Source of the DNA: Jiangella anatolica
Lineage (GTDB): Bacteria; Actinomycetota; Actinomycetes; Jiangellales; Jiangellaceae
Reading direction: 5' to 3'
Assembly (NCBI RefSeq): GCF_003236295.1
Contig: NZ_POTW01000064.1
Span: 1-38,328 of the forward strand
Length of the DNA stretch: 38,328 bases
Below, one piece after another: positions 1-6,808 of this stretch. Made by a program: the position numbers and the translations under genes. Position 1 is the first letter of the stretch. Every line of letters starts with the position of its first letter. Under the pieces are notes generated by a model. That model was given only the letters and a program-made list of their open reading frames with translations. It was not told the DNA's origin and ran no database searches.

Positions 1-418
1 CATCACCACCGCCCAGATCGCCACCGCCTGACCAGCCCACCAGCACCGGACCCCGACAAGCCGACAACCCAAGAACCACCAACCCGAACCACACCGGTCA
101 GCTACAACCACAAAGAGCAACAGGCTCTGTGACGACGCAAAAGGTTGATGATCATGAGAATCCACAGCGGCGCACGTGGGCCGGGACACTGCAGCGTGCC
201 CACACTCCCCCCGTCCCCCTGATAGCTGCCCGTTCTTGGCCGGGACGACGCGGGTCAAGTACGGCGGCCCCAGCCACAAACCCAACAGCAACCAGCAAGA
301 GCCGCCGGACTTGAGGCGCGTCGTCCCGGCTAAGACAATCGGGCAGCAGGGGGACGGCCAACGTTCGCAGCTCCCTCAAGCCAACGGTCGCAGCCCCGTC
401 AACGCCGATTGAACGTCC
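1..418. other. Left-edge non-coding stretch with long inverted repeat
   Basis: No convincing gene is seen here. The first 31 bases read in frame 2 as nine GC3-rich codons ending in TGA at 29-31, which may be the tail of a plus-strand gene whose body lies outside the window. The remainder has lower GC than the neighbouring genes, no coherent codon bias in any frame, and is dominated by the inverted repeat at 211-357. Short open frames (for example 152-379 on the minus strand) run through the repeat and are rejected as chance. Confidence 0.6.
211..357. repeat. 57-bp-arm imperfect inverted repeat (giant hairpin or MITE-like)
   Basis: Bases 211-267 (starting CCGTCCCCCTG and including GCCGGGACGACGCG) are the imperfect reverse complement of 301-357 (ending CAGGGGGACGG and including CGCGTCGTCCCGGC). 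The arms agree over most of 57 bases, with a few mismatches and small indels, and are separated by about 33 bases of A/C-rich sequence. No transposase lies between them and no clear target duplication flanks them. The structure is seen directly; identity as a MITE, IS remnant or cruciform site is inference. Confidence 0.75.
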
Positions 419-790
419 TCAGGCCGCGAGCAGGAGGACGTCGCCGCCCCGGCCGGTGGAGGGACGGCGGACGGGGTCGCGGCGGCGCAGCGCCCGGACC
501 GTGTCGAGCCGGATCACCGTCGCACGGTGCTCGACCAGGTCGCGCCGGACCTCGCCGAGCAGGTCGGACAGTTCCAGCCCGAGCGCGTCGCAGATCGCGC
601 CGAGCACCTCGGACGAGGCCTCCTTGCGGCCGCGCTCCACCTCGGACAGGTACGGCATCGAGACCTTCGCGTCGTCCGCGACGTCGGCCAGCGTGCGGCC
701 CTGCTCGCGCCGCGTGCGCCGCAGCACGTCGCCGACCATCGTGCGCAGCAGCGGCGTCGACCGCTCCTCGTAGTCCTCCGGAGCCTTCAT
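419..790 (-). CDS. XRE-family HTH transcriptional regulator, ClgR-like
   Basis: A 123-residue DNA-binding protein. Residues about 17-75 form an XRE helix-turn-helix ([20 protein letters not shown], then [19 protein letters not shown], then [13 protein letters not shown]). This arrangement closely follows actinobacterial ClgR/PopR-type activators of clp protease genes, whose family signature includes YLSEVERG and KEASSE. The C-terminal 45 residues are basic and do not obviously match the ClgR tail, so orthology is not certain and no symbol is given. The gene is divergent from the ArsR-type gene at 926 across a 135-base intergenic region, and nothing co-directional lies downstream before the inverted repeat. 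It is likely cytoplasmic. A stress-protease role is only inferred from family resemblance. Confidence 0.85.
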   Translation of the reverse strand: MKAPEDYEERSTPLLRTMVGDVLRRTRREQGRTLADVADDAKVSMPYLSEVERGRKEASSEVLGAICDALGLELSDLLGEVRRDLVEHRATVIRLDTVRALRRRDPVRRPSTGRGGDVLLLAA

Positions 791-855
791 GAGCCCACGC
801 TAACGGCGCCGGCCCGGGTTCCGGGAGATCGGTTCGCCGCCGGCGAAAGCCGGTC

Positions 856-884
856 TTGCGCGTCACCTCACTTCAGCCTACAGT
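856..884 (+). promoter_or_regulatory. Putative sigma-70-type promoter of the ArsR-type gene
   Basis: TTGCGC (856-861) and TACAGT (879-884) are separated by exactly 17 bases, upstream of the regulator that starts at 926. The -10 box matches four of six consensus bases and the -35 box three of six. The expected start point falls inside the palindrome at 885-914, which supports autoregulation. Confidence 0.5.
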
Positions 885-914
885 GACACCTGTAAGAACT
901 TTCTTTCATGTGTC
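885..914. promoter_or_regulatory. 30-bp palindromic operator at the ArsR-type promoter
   Basis: The sequence runs from GACAC at 885 to GTGTC at 914, with inner half-sites AAGAA (894-898) and TTCTT (901-905). Twenty-four of 30 positions are symmetric about the centre. It starts directly after the -10 box and ends before the GGAGGA ribosome-binding site, as expected for a repressor that blocks its own promoter. Assignment to the adjacent ArsR protein is inference. Confidence 0.6.
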
Positions 915-925
915 GGAGGATCCTG

Positions 926-1243
926 ATGGCAGACGCGCCGAGCGGCGACCAACTGGTCGAGATGCTCGCCGCGCTCGCCAACCCGATCCGGCTGCGCATC
1001 GTCGCCACGCTCGCGGGCGGCCGCGACTACGTCAGCCACCTGGCCCGCGAGATCGGCATCAGCCGCCCGCTGCTGCACATGCACCTGCAGAAGCTGGAGG
1101 CGGCCGGGTTGATCGCCGGCCGGCTGGAGCTGTCCGACGACGGCAAGGCGATGAAGTACTACGAGGTCACCGCGTTCGACCTGCACCTGACCGCGGCGGC
1201 GCTGGCCGCCGCGGCCCAGACCCTCACCCCGAAGGAGTCCTGA
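926..1243 (+). CDS. ArsR-family winged-helix regulator
   Basis: A 105-residue regulator. The frame stays open to an ATG at 908, but that codon lies inside the palindromic operator; the ATG at 926 has GGAGGA five bases upstream (915-920) and is preferred. Residues about 9-80 form a winged helix: LAALANPIRLRIVATLAGG, then YVSHLAREIGISRPLLHMHL as recognition region, then the wing around GLIAGRLELSDDGKAMKYY. No paired-cysteine metal site of classical ArsR sensors is visible, so the signal is probably not a thiophilic metal. The stop TGA overlaps the ATG of the next gene (1243), a small membrane/coiled-coil protein, suggesting translational coupling and a shared pathway. Probably autoregulated through the palindrome at 885-914. 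Confidence 0.85.
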   Translation: MADAPSGDQLVEMLAALANPIRLRIVATLAGGRDYVSHLAREIGISRPLLHMHLQKLEAAGLIAGRLELSDDGKAMKYYEVTAFDLHLTAAALAAAAQTLTPKES

Positions 1244-1512
1244 TGGACGACGTCACCTGGCCGGCGGCGATGATCTTCCTGGGCGTGGTCGCCCTGGTGA
1301 TCTTCCTCGTCGGCGCGTCAATGTCGACGGTCCTCGAGATGCGCAAGACGCGGCTGGTCGCCGCCCAGGAGGACCAGTTGCGCCAGCTGGTCGGCCGGTA
1401 CGAGAAGCTGGCCGAGACCTCGCTCGACGCCCAGCAGCGCACCGCCACGGACGTGGCCGAGCTGCGGACGCGCGCGGCGGCGATCGAGCAGATCCTGCGC
1501 ACGGTGGAGTGA
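1243..1512 (+). CDS. Small single-pass membrane protein with coiled coil
   Basis: An 89-residue protein of unknown function. Residues about 6-28 (WPAAMIFLGVVALVIFLVGA) form one transmembrane helix. The rest (ETRLVAAQEDQLRQLVGRYE-like stretch, then DAQQRTATDVAELRTRAAAI) is a charged heptad-patterned helix, predicted to be a cytoplasmic coiled coil. Its start ATG overlaps the stop of the ArsR-type regulator by one base, so the two are almost certainly cotranscribed and coupled. It has no enzyme motif. A membrane partner or signal relay for the regulator is an inference from coupling only. Confidence 0.75.
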   Translation: MDDVTWPAAMIFLGVVALVIFLVGASMSTVLEMRKTRLVAAQEDQLRQLVGRYEKLAETSLDAQQRTATDVAELRTRAAAIEQILRTVE

Positions 1513-1570
1513 CGGCCAGGAAGGCGATGGCCGGCGCATCCGCCGTCCGGCCGCGGGGTACGAGACCGGC

Positions 1571-2518
1571 ATGCGGATACCGAAGGCACGGGGCGAGCTG
1601 AGCGAGGCGCTGGCGGCCGTCCTGCACGACGGCGCGACGACGGCCCTGCCGGCCGACGTCGACGCCACCGACGAGACCGACCGGCAGCTGAGCCTGTGGA
1701 CGTTGTACGAGCTGTCCTATCGCGGCTTCGACGACGTCGACGACGAGCTGGAGTGGCAGCCGGAGCTGCTCACGTTACGACGCACGCTGGAGCGCCGGTT
1801 CGAGGCCGAGCTGCGCGAGGCGTTCGCGCCGCCGGAGCCGGCCGAGCCGTTCGCCGACGCGCTGTTCGCGCTGATCGAGGGGTTCGACGGCGCCTCGGTC
1901 GCGTCGTTCGTCCAGCGCGACGCGACCGCCGAGCAGACGCTGGAGCTGCTGCGGTACCGCACGATCTACCACCTCAAGGAGGCCGACCCGACGGCGTGGG
2001 TGGTGCCGCGGCTGACCACCGGGCCGAAGGCGGCGCTGATGGAGCTGCAGTACGACGAGTACGGCTGCGGCGACCCGAACCGGCTGCACTCCCATCTGTT
2101 CGTCCGCGGCCTCGAGGCCACCGGGCTGCGCTCGGAGTACGGCGCCTACATCGACGACGTCCCGGTCGAGGTGCTGGCGCAGAACAACGCGATGTCGCTG
2201 TTCGGGCTGCACCGGCGGCTGCGTGGCGCGGCGCTGGGGCATCTGGCCGCGTTCGAGGCGACCAGCTCGCTGCCGTCGCGCCGGATGGCGCAGGGGCTGG
2301 AGCGGCTCGGGCTGCCGGCGGAGATGATCGCCTACTACGAGGAGCACGTCGAGGCCGACGCCGTGCACGAGCAGCTCGCCGTCCGGACCATCTGCGGCGC
2401 GCTGGTCTCCGATGAGCCGGCTCAGGCCGGGGAGGTCGCGTTCGGGGCGCTGGCCTGCCTCGGGCTGGAGGACCGGTTCGCCCGGCGGATGCTCGCGGAC
2501 TGGAGCGCCGAGACATGA
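1571..2518 (+). CDS. Iron-containing redox enzyme family protein (heme-oxygenase-like diiron fold)
   Basis: A 315-residue all-helical protein of the heme-oxygenase-like diiron oxidase (HDO) type. Candidate metal ligands can be seen: Glu in MELQYDEYG (about 159-163), His in NRLHSHLF (173/175), Glu in AAFEATSS (about 229), and the late helix YYEEHVEADAVHEQ with His259, Asp263 and His266. In characterised members of this superfamily (for example UndA- and SznF-type enzymes) such residues bind two irons and activate O2. The substrate here is unknown. The start follows 58 bases of spacer with no strong SD. The stop overlaps the next gene, a CDGSH Fe-S protein, by four bases (ATGA), and an LLM flavin oxidoreductase follows with another ATGA overlap. 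Confidence 0.82.
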   Translation: MRIPKARGELSEALAAVLHDGATTALPADVDATDETDRQLSLWTLYELSYRGFDDVDDELEWQPELLTLRRTLERRFEAELREAFAPPEPAEPFADALFALIEGFDGASVASFVQRDATAEQTLELLRYRTIYHLKEADPTAWVVPRLTTGPKAALMELQYDEYGCGDPNRLHSHLFVRGLEATGLRSEYGAYIDDVPVEVLAQNNAMSLFGLHRRLRGAALGHLAAFEATSSLPSRRMAQGLERLGLPAEMIAYYEEHVEADAVHEQLAVRTICGALVSDEPAQAGEVAFGALACLGLEDRFARRMLADWSAET

Positions 2519-2727
2519 CCGAGCCGATCGAGTTCGACCACCCCGACGTCGTCCTGTGCCCGGGCGGTCCGCTGCTGCTGCGCGGCGACCACGTCGTCGA
2601 GGACGCCGACGGCACGCCGCACCGCACGACGCGCCCCGTCAGCGCCGTCTGCCGGTGCGGCAAGTCGGCCGATCAGCCGTGGTGCGATGGCACCCACAAG
2701 GTGTTGCCTGACAAGCTGAGGCCATGA
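2515..2727 (+). CDS. CDGSH-type [2Fe-2S] protein
   Basis: A 70-residue protein with a single CDGSH iron-sulfur motif, VCRCGKSADQPWCDGTH: three cysteines plus one histidine in the CxCx2Sx3PxCDG(S/T)H pattern that binds a redox-active [2Fe-2S] cluster. The N-terminal 40 residues form a short beta-rich lead-in. No membrane anchor is seen, so it should be cytoplasmic. It overlaps both neighbours by four bases (ATGA at 2515-2518 and 2724-2727). The tight coupling to a diiron-type protein suggests that it donates electrons or iron-sulfur equivalents to it; that role is inference. Confidence 0.9.
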   Translation: MTEPIEFDHPDVVLCPGGPLLLRGDHVVEDADGTPHRTTRPVSAVCRCGKSADQPWCDGTHKVLPDKLRP

Positions 2728-3536
2728 CGCTGCGCTCCGCGCTCTGGTTTCCGTTGTTCGACGAGCTCGCCGACCCGGCCGTGGTGGTGCGGCTGGCCGC
2801 CGAGGCCGAGGAGGCCGGCTGGGACGGCCTGTTCGTCTGGGACCACGTGCGCTGGCGCGAGCCGGTGCGCGCGGCCGCGGACCCGTGGATCGTCCTCGCC
2901 GCCGCGGCCGCGGTGACCGAGCGGCTGCGGCTCGGCCCGATGGTGACGGCGATACCCCGCCGCCGGCCGACGAAGCTGGCCCGCGAGACGGCGACGCTGG
3001 ACCGGCTCTCCGGCGGCCGGCTGGTCCTCGGCGCGGGTCTGGGCAGCGACCGGTTCGGCGAGGAGTTCTCCCGCACCGGCGAGGAGCTGGACGACCGCGT
3101 CCGGGCCGCGATGCTGGACGAGTCGCTGGCCATCCTCCGCGCGGCGTGGTCGGGCGAGACGGTCCGGCATCGCGGCGAGCACTACGTCGTCGACGACATC
3201 AGGTTCGAGCCGGTGCCCCACGGCGTCCCGGTGTGGATTGCCGGCTTCCCCGGGAAGACCGCGCCGATGCGCCGCGCCGCCCGGCACGACGGGTACGTCC
3301 CGGTCAACCTCGACCATCCGGACCAGCTCGCGGCGGCGATGGACACGATCCGGGGGCACCGCGCCGACGCCGGGGCGAGCGGGCCGTACGACGTCGCCGT
3401 CTCCCTGCTGTCCGACGCCGACTTCGCCGCGTACACCGCCGCCGGCATGACGTGGTGGCTGACCGACTTCGACCCGCACACGATCACCCTCGACGAGGTC
3501 CGCGGCGTGCTCCGCGACGGGCCGGCCGCGCGCTGA
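2724..3536 (+). CDS. LLM-class flavin-dependent oxidoreductase
   Basis: A 270-residue bacterial-luciferase-like TIM barrel. Recognisable segments are LWFPLFDELADPAVVVRLAA, AEEAGWDGLFVWDHV (the family's GFDSVWVxDH-like strand), LRLGPMVTAIPRRRP, TATLDRLSGGRLVLGAGLGS and ARHDGYVPVNLDHPD. Such enzymes use FMNH2 or F420; the sequence alone does not decide which. Length fits a short LLM protein. It is the last gene of the cassette diiron protein - CDGSH protein - LLM oxidoreductase, starting in an ATGA overlap, and ends six bases before the convergent AsnC-type regulator. Confidence 0.88.
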   Translation: MTLRSALWFPLFDELADPAVVVRLAAEAEEAGWDGLFVWDHVRWREPVRAAADPWIVLAAAAAVTERLRLGPMVTAIPRRRPTKLARETATLDRLSGGRLVLGAGLGSDRFGEEFSRTGEELDDRVRAAMLDESLAILRAAWSGETVRHRGEHYVVDDIRFEPVPHGVPVWIAGFPGKTAPMRRAARHDGYVPVNLDHPDQLAAAMDTIRGHRADAGASGPYDVAVSLLSDADFAAYTAAGMTWWLTDFDPHTITLDEVRGVLRDGPAAR

Positions 3537-3541
3537 CGCCG

Positions 3542-4006
3542 TCACACCTCGGTGGCGGCCGGGTACTCGCGCAACACCAGTGACGTGGTGACCGGGCCGA
3601 ACCGGGCGATGGAGTCGACGATCGCCTCCAGCCGCTCGGCGTCGCCGGCATGCAGGTCGAGCAGGAAGCAGTCCTCGCCGGTCAGCCGGTAGATCGAGAC
3701 GATCTCGGGGATCGTGGCGAACAGGTCCAGGGCACGCGCGACGTTGGCCTGCGTGGTCCGCAGCCGGGCGACGGCGTGGATGGGGCGCCCAAGCCGGCGC
3801 CGGTCGACCCGGGCGCCGTAGCCGGTGATGACGCCGTTGTCCTCGAGCCGCTTGATGCGAGCGGAGACGGCCGGCTGCGAGAGGTTGACGCGGCGGCCGA
3901 TGGCCGCGCCGCCGAGGCGACCCTCGGACATCAGGAGACGCAGGATCTCGCGATCCACGCGGTCCAATGGAATCGACGCGTTCTGCACGTGGCGATTATG
4001 AGTCAT
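3542..4006 (-). CDS. Lrp/AsnC-family transcriptional regulator
   Basis: A 154-residue regulator. The N-terminal winged HTH begins at DRVDREILRLLMSEGRLGGA and includes VNLSQPAVSARIKRLEDNGVI as recognition region. The C-terminal RAM/AsnC ligand-binding domain spans about residues 75-150 (AVARLRTTQANVARALDLFA to TSLVLREYPA). Family members bind amino acids or related small molecules as octamers. The ATG at 4006 is taken; an internal GTG 18 bases downstream would trim six residues. It is divergent from the small alpha/beta hydrolase at 4078, with a 71-base shared promoter region, so that gene is a candidate target. Confidence 0.88.
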   Translation of the reverse strand: MTHNRHVQNASIPLDRVDREILRLLMSEGRLGGAAIGRRVNLSQPAVSARIKRLEDNGVITGYGARVDRRRLGRPIHAVARLRTTQANVARALDLFATIPEIVSIYRLTGEDCFLLDLHAGDAERLEAIVDSIARFGPVTTSLVLREYPAATEV

Positions 4007-4077
4007 CGGCGCGGCGCGACGGCAGCCGCTGCTTCATGGTCCGCTGACGGCATCTACCGCCGGAAGGGACCCTGAGC

Positions 4078-4611
4078 ATGCGCTATGTCATCGTGCCTGG
4101 CATCAACGGATCGGGACCGGAGCACTGGCAGTCGCACTGGGAGGCCGCCCTCGGGTCCCGGGCGGTGCGCATCGCGCCGGCGTCGTGGGACGAGCCGGAC
4201 GCGTCGGACTGGCGGCGAGCCGTCGGCGCCGCCGAGCCCCGGGCGTCGGTCCTGGTGGCGCACAGCCTCGGCTGCCTGGCCGCGGCGTCCTGGCTGGTCC
4301 GCGCCGGCGCCGGCGATCGACCGCTCGGGGCGTTCCTCGTCGCGCCGCCGGATCGCGACGGACCGCGGTTCCCCGCCGCGGCCGCGACGTTCACCGCTCC
4401 GGCCTCGCCGCTGCCCGTGCCGGCGGTCGTCGTCGCCTCGTCGGACGATCCCTACAGCGACCTGGACCGGGCGGCCGGCCTGGCGCGGACCTGGGGCGCG
4501 ACCTTCGTCGGCGTCGGTCCGCGCGGGCACCTCAACGACGCGAGCGGCGTCGGCGCGTGGGCCGCGGGCCGGGCCCTGCTCGCGGAGTTCACGGCCGGCC
4601 TGCCGTCGTAA
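4078..4611 (+). CDS. RBBP9/YdeN-type serine alpha/beta hydrolase
   Basis: A 177-residue single-domain alpha/beta hydrolase. It opens with the family hallmark YVIVPGINGSGPEHWQSHWE (the PGxxGSxxxHWQ loop). The nucleophile elbow is LVAHSLGC, the acid is in VVASSDDPYSD, and the base in GPRGHLNDASG, giving a complete Ser-Asp-His triad. RBBP9/YdeN proteins are small serine hydrolases of poorly defined substrate. GGAAGGGA lies 7-9 bases before the ATG. It is divergent from the AsnC-type regulator and followed 33 bases later by an APH-family gene. Confidence 0.87.
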   Translation: MRYVIVPGINGSGPEHWQSHWEAALGSRAVRIAPASWDEPDASDWRRAVGAAEPRASVLVAHSLGCLAAASWLVRAGAGDRPLGAFLVAPPDRDGPRFPAAAATFTAPASPLPVPAVVVASSDDPYSDLDRAAGLARTWGATFVGVGPRGHLNDASGVGAWAAGRALLAEFTAGLPS

Positions 4612-4644
4612 ATCGGTGGACGCGCGCCGGCCCGGCCGAGTGGG

Positions 4645-5544
4645 ATGGCCGCGATGACGACGTCGCGGATGCACGCCGACCAGGTGCGGATCGACGCCGC
4701 GCTGGTCCGGCGGCTGGTGGACCGGCAGTTCCCGCGCTGGGCCGGGCTGGCGCTGCGGCCGGTCCGCTCGGCGGGGACGGTGAACGCGATCTACCGGCTC
4801 GGCGACGAGCTCGCGGTGCGGCTGCCGCTCGTCCCGTCGTGGGCCGGCGGCCTGGAGCGGGAGCTGGAGTGGCTGCCGCGGCTGGCCGGCGCCGGGCTGC
4901 CGCTGGCGATCCCGGAGCCGGTCGCGGCCGGGACACCCGTCGCGGAGTATCCGCTGCCGTGGGCGGTGTATCGCTGGCTCCCCGGCGCTCCGCCGGCCGC
5001 CGGGGAGCTGGCCGACGACGTCGGCGCGGCGGCCCGGCTGGCGGAGTTCGTGCGGGCACTGCGATCGGTTTCGGTGTCCGGCGACCCGCCGTCCGGGCAC
5101 GGCGTCCGCCCCCTTGCCGATGACGACGACGAGGTACGCGCGGCGATCGCGGCGCTGGCCGGTGAGCTCGACCCGGCCGCCGCTGCAGCCGTCTGGGCCG
5201 AGGCGCTGGCCGCGGAGATCTGGGACGGCCGCCGGGTCTGGGTGCACGGCGACCTGCTGCCGGCGAACCTGCTGATCCGCGACGGCTCGCTGATCGCGGT
5301 GCTCGACTTCGGGACGGCCGGGACCGGCGACGGCGCGTACGACCTGCTGCCGGCGTGGAGCCTGTTCACCGGCGCCGCCGCGCGCTCGGCGTTCCGTCGC
5401 GAGCTGGCGCCGGACCCCGCGGCGTGCGCCCGCAGCCGCGGCTACGCGCTGGCCAAGGGGCTGTTCGCGCTGCCGTACTACCGCGAGACGAACCCGGCGT
5501 TCGCGGCGCTGGCCAGGCGGCTGATCGACGCGGCTCTCGCGTAG
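4645..5544 (+). CDS. Aminoglycoside phosphotransferase (APH)-family kinase
   Basis: A 299-residue APH/ChoK-fold small-molecule kinase. Visible are the N-lobe (SAGTVNAIYRLGDELAVRLP, with VRLP in place of the VAIKxx strand), the hinge around YRWLPG, the Brenner loop VHGDLLPANLLI (His-Gly-Asp with Asn) and the metal motif IAVLDFGTAG. The start could be 4645, 4654 or 4669; the GAGTGGG ahead of 4645 is better spaced for 4654. Members phosphorylate aminoglycosides, choline, homoserine or other hydroxyl compounds. Genome context gives no evidence for antibiotic resistance, so a resistance role should not be assumed. Confidence 0.85.
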   Translation: MAAMTTSRMHADQVRIDAALVRRLVDRQFPRWAGLALRPVRSAGTVNAIYRLGDELAVRLPLVPSWAGGLERELEWLPRLAGAGLPLAIPEPVAAGTPVAEYPLPWAVYRWLPGAPPAAGELADDVGAAARLAEFVRALRSVSVSGDPPSGHGVRPLADDDDEVRAAIAALAGELDPAAAAAVWAEALAAEIWDGRRVWVHGDLLPANLLIRDGSLIAVLDFGTAGTGDGAYDLLPAWSLFTGAAARSAFRRELAPDPAACARSRGYALAKGLFALPYYRETNPAFAALARRLIDAALA

Positions 5545-5566
5545 CGGGCCGGGCGGTGGTATTTTG

Positions 5567-5662
5567 CCGGCAGTGGCGCCGTCCCGCGCCCAACCCTCGG
5601 TTCCGGTGCTCACGCCACCGGCGTTGCGGGGGCAAAGGGGGCTCGAGCCCTCGGGATGCCGG
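5567..5662 (+). ncRNA. Possible structured 5' leader (three-helix junction)
   Basis: The 189-base gap before the DUF4287-SRPBCC gene can fold as a junction. CCGGCA (5567-5572) pairs with TGCCGG (5657-5662). CCCGC (5583-5587) pairs with GCGGG (5626-5630) and encloses CCGGTG/CACCGG (5603-5608 with 5616-5621, 7-base loop). GGGCTCGAGCCC (5639-5650) is a perfect palindrome. I could not match it to a known riboswitch class. In 70+ % GC DNA such pairing can arise by chance, so confidence is low. Confidence 0.3.
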
Positions 5663-5733
5663 TTCGGTGTGTCCTTTCCGGCGGACGACGTGAGCGTGAG
5701 TCGCGGTCGTGCCGCCGCCGAGAGGAACACCAG

Positions 5734-6423
5734 ATGACCAGGCAACGATCCTTCAAGCACCTCGTCCGCACGCGCATGGCCAAGACCGGCGAGAGCTACA
5801 CCGCCGCGCGCGCCGTCCTGCTCTCCGGCACGGCCGAGTCGGGCGCCGAGGCCGGCGCCGCGAAGGCCGTCCTCGCGACGTCCGACGAGACGATCCGCGA
5901 GCGCACCGGCCGCGGCTGGGAGGAGTGGTTCGACCTCCTCGACGAGTGGGGCGCGGCGGAGAAGTCGCACCGCGAGACCGCCCGCTGGGTGGCCGACCAG
6001 CTCGGCGTCGTGCCGCTGGCGTGGAACGCGCAAGCGGTCGTCGGCAGCTACGAGCGGGCCCGGCTCGGCCGCGCCGTCGGGCAGCACGAGGACGGCTTCA
6101 CCGTCAGCGTCTCCCGCACGGTCGGGGCGAGCGCCGAGCGCCTCTACGACGCCGTCGTCGACCCGTCGCTGCGCGCGTCGTGGCTGCCGGACGGCAAGCT
6201 GACCGAACGGACCGCGACCCGGCCCGCGTCGGCCCGCTTCGACTGGGACAGCGGCCCGTCCCGCGTGCACGTCGTGTTCGACGTCCGCGACGCCGGTCGC
6301 ACGCGGGTCACCGTCTCGCACGTCCGGCTCGCCGACGAGGATGCGGCCGCGGCGATGAAGGAGTTCTGGCGCGAGCGGCTCGACGCGCTCAAGGCGCGGC
6401 TCGAGGGCGGTTCCGATGCCTGA
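5734..6423 (+). CDS. DUF4287-like and SRPBCC (AHSA1-like) domain protein
   Basis: A 229-residue cytoplasmic protein. The frame is open further upstream, but ATG 5734 with AGAGGAAC about six bases before it is the first sensible start. Residues about 1-30 carry RTRMAKTGESYTAAR; residues about 50-115 match DUF4287-like sequence (IRERTGRGWEEWFDLLDEWG, then WNAQAVVGSYERAR). Residues about 125-225 form an SRPBCC/AHSA1-type hydrophobic-ligand fold (VSRTVGASAERLYDAVVDPS, then RVHVVFDVRDAG, RVTVSHVRLADEDAA). Ligand and function are unknown. Its last eight bases overlap the DUF1761 gene, so the pair is probably cotranscribed. Confidence 0.82.
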   Translation: MTRQRSFKHLVRTRMAKTGESYTAARAVLLSGTAESGAEAGAAKAVLATSDETIRERTGRGWEEWFDLLDEWGAAEKSHRETARWVADQLGVVPLAWNAQAVVGSYERARLGRAVGQHEDGFTVSVSRTVGASAERLYDAVVDPSLRASWLPDGKLTERTATRPASARFDWDSGPSRVHVVFDVRDAGRTRVTVSHVRLADEDAAAAMKEFWRERLDALKARLEGGSDA

Positions 6424-6793
6424 CGTCTCGCTGCTCGCCGTCGTGCTCGGGACCGTGGCGGCGTTCGTGATCGGGTTCGTGTACTACGGGGTCGTGGGCG
6501 CGCCCGCCGGGGCCGCCTCCTTGCCGCGGCCGGCGTGGCAGGTCCCGGTGGTCGAGCTGGTCCGCAACCTCGTCCTCGCCGCCGTCGTCGTCGGTGTCGC
6601 CGCCGCCGCGGACGTCGCCTCCGCCGGCGGCGGGCTGCTGCTCGGCCTGGTGCTGTGGATCGGCTTCCCGCTCGTCCTCTGGACCGGCGCGATGTTCCAC
6701 GAGGGCGTCCCGCTGCGCACCGCTCTCACCCACGGCGGCGACTGGCTGCTGAAGCTGCTGGCGATCGGCCTGATCGCCGGCCTGCTGGGCTAG
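6416..6793 (+). CDS. DUF1761-family membrane protein
   Basis: A 125-residue integral membrane protein with four predicted helices: about 5-26, 47-66, 70-90 and 108-124. The YYGVVGAP segment after helix 1 and the polar FHEGVPLRTALTHGGDWLLK before the last helix match the DUF1761 pattern. Function is unknown. It starts inside the preceding DUF4287-SRPBCC gene with GAGGG upstream, so it is likely translated by coupling. The length is near that of the family, with no sign of truncation. Confidence 0.78.
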   Translation: MPDVSLLAVVLGTVAAFVIGFVYYGVVGAPAGAASLPRPAWQVPVVELVRNLVLAAVVVGVAAAADVASAGGGLLLGLVLWIGFPLVLWTGAMFHEGVPLRTALTHGGDWLLKLLAIGLIAGLLG

Positions 6794-6808
6794 TGCACAA
6801 TCGGCCCT

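Noticed and set aside
1-31. C-terminal fragment of an upstream gene
   Set aside because: Nine codons with good GC3 are too few to support a call; mentioned only in the left-edge description.
152-379. 75-codon minus-strand open frame at the left edge
   Set aside because: It runs through the long inverted repeat, lacks an SD and coding bias, and matches nothing.
4645-5544. Antibiotic resistance gene
   Set aside because: The APH fold is used for many small-molecule kinases; nothing in sequence or context identifies an antibiotic substrate.
5567-5662. Assignment of the structured leader to a known riboswitch (cobalamin, ydaO, guanidine, ZTP)
   Set aside because: None of the conserved core sequences of these classes could be found; only generic helices are visible.
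4054-6321. 755-codon minus-strand open frame
   Set aside because: It is antisense to three well-supported plus-strand genes and shows no recognisable domain.
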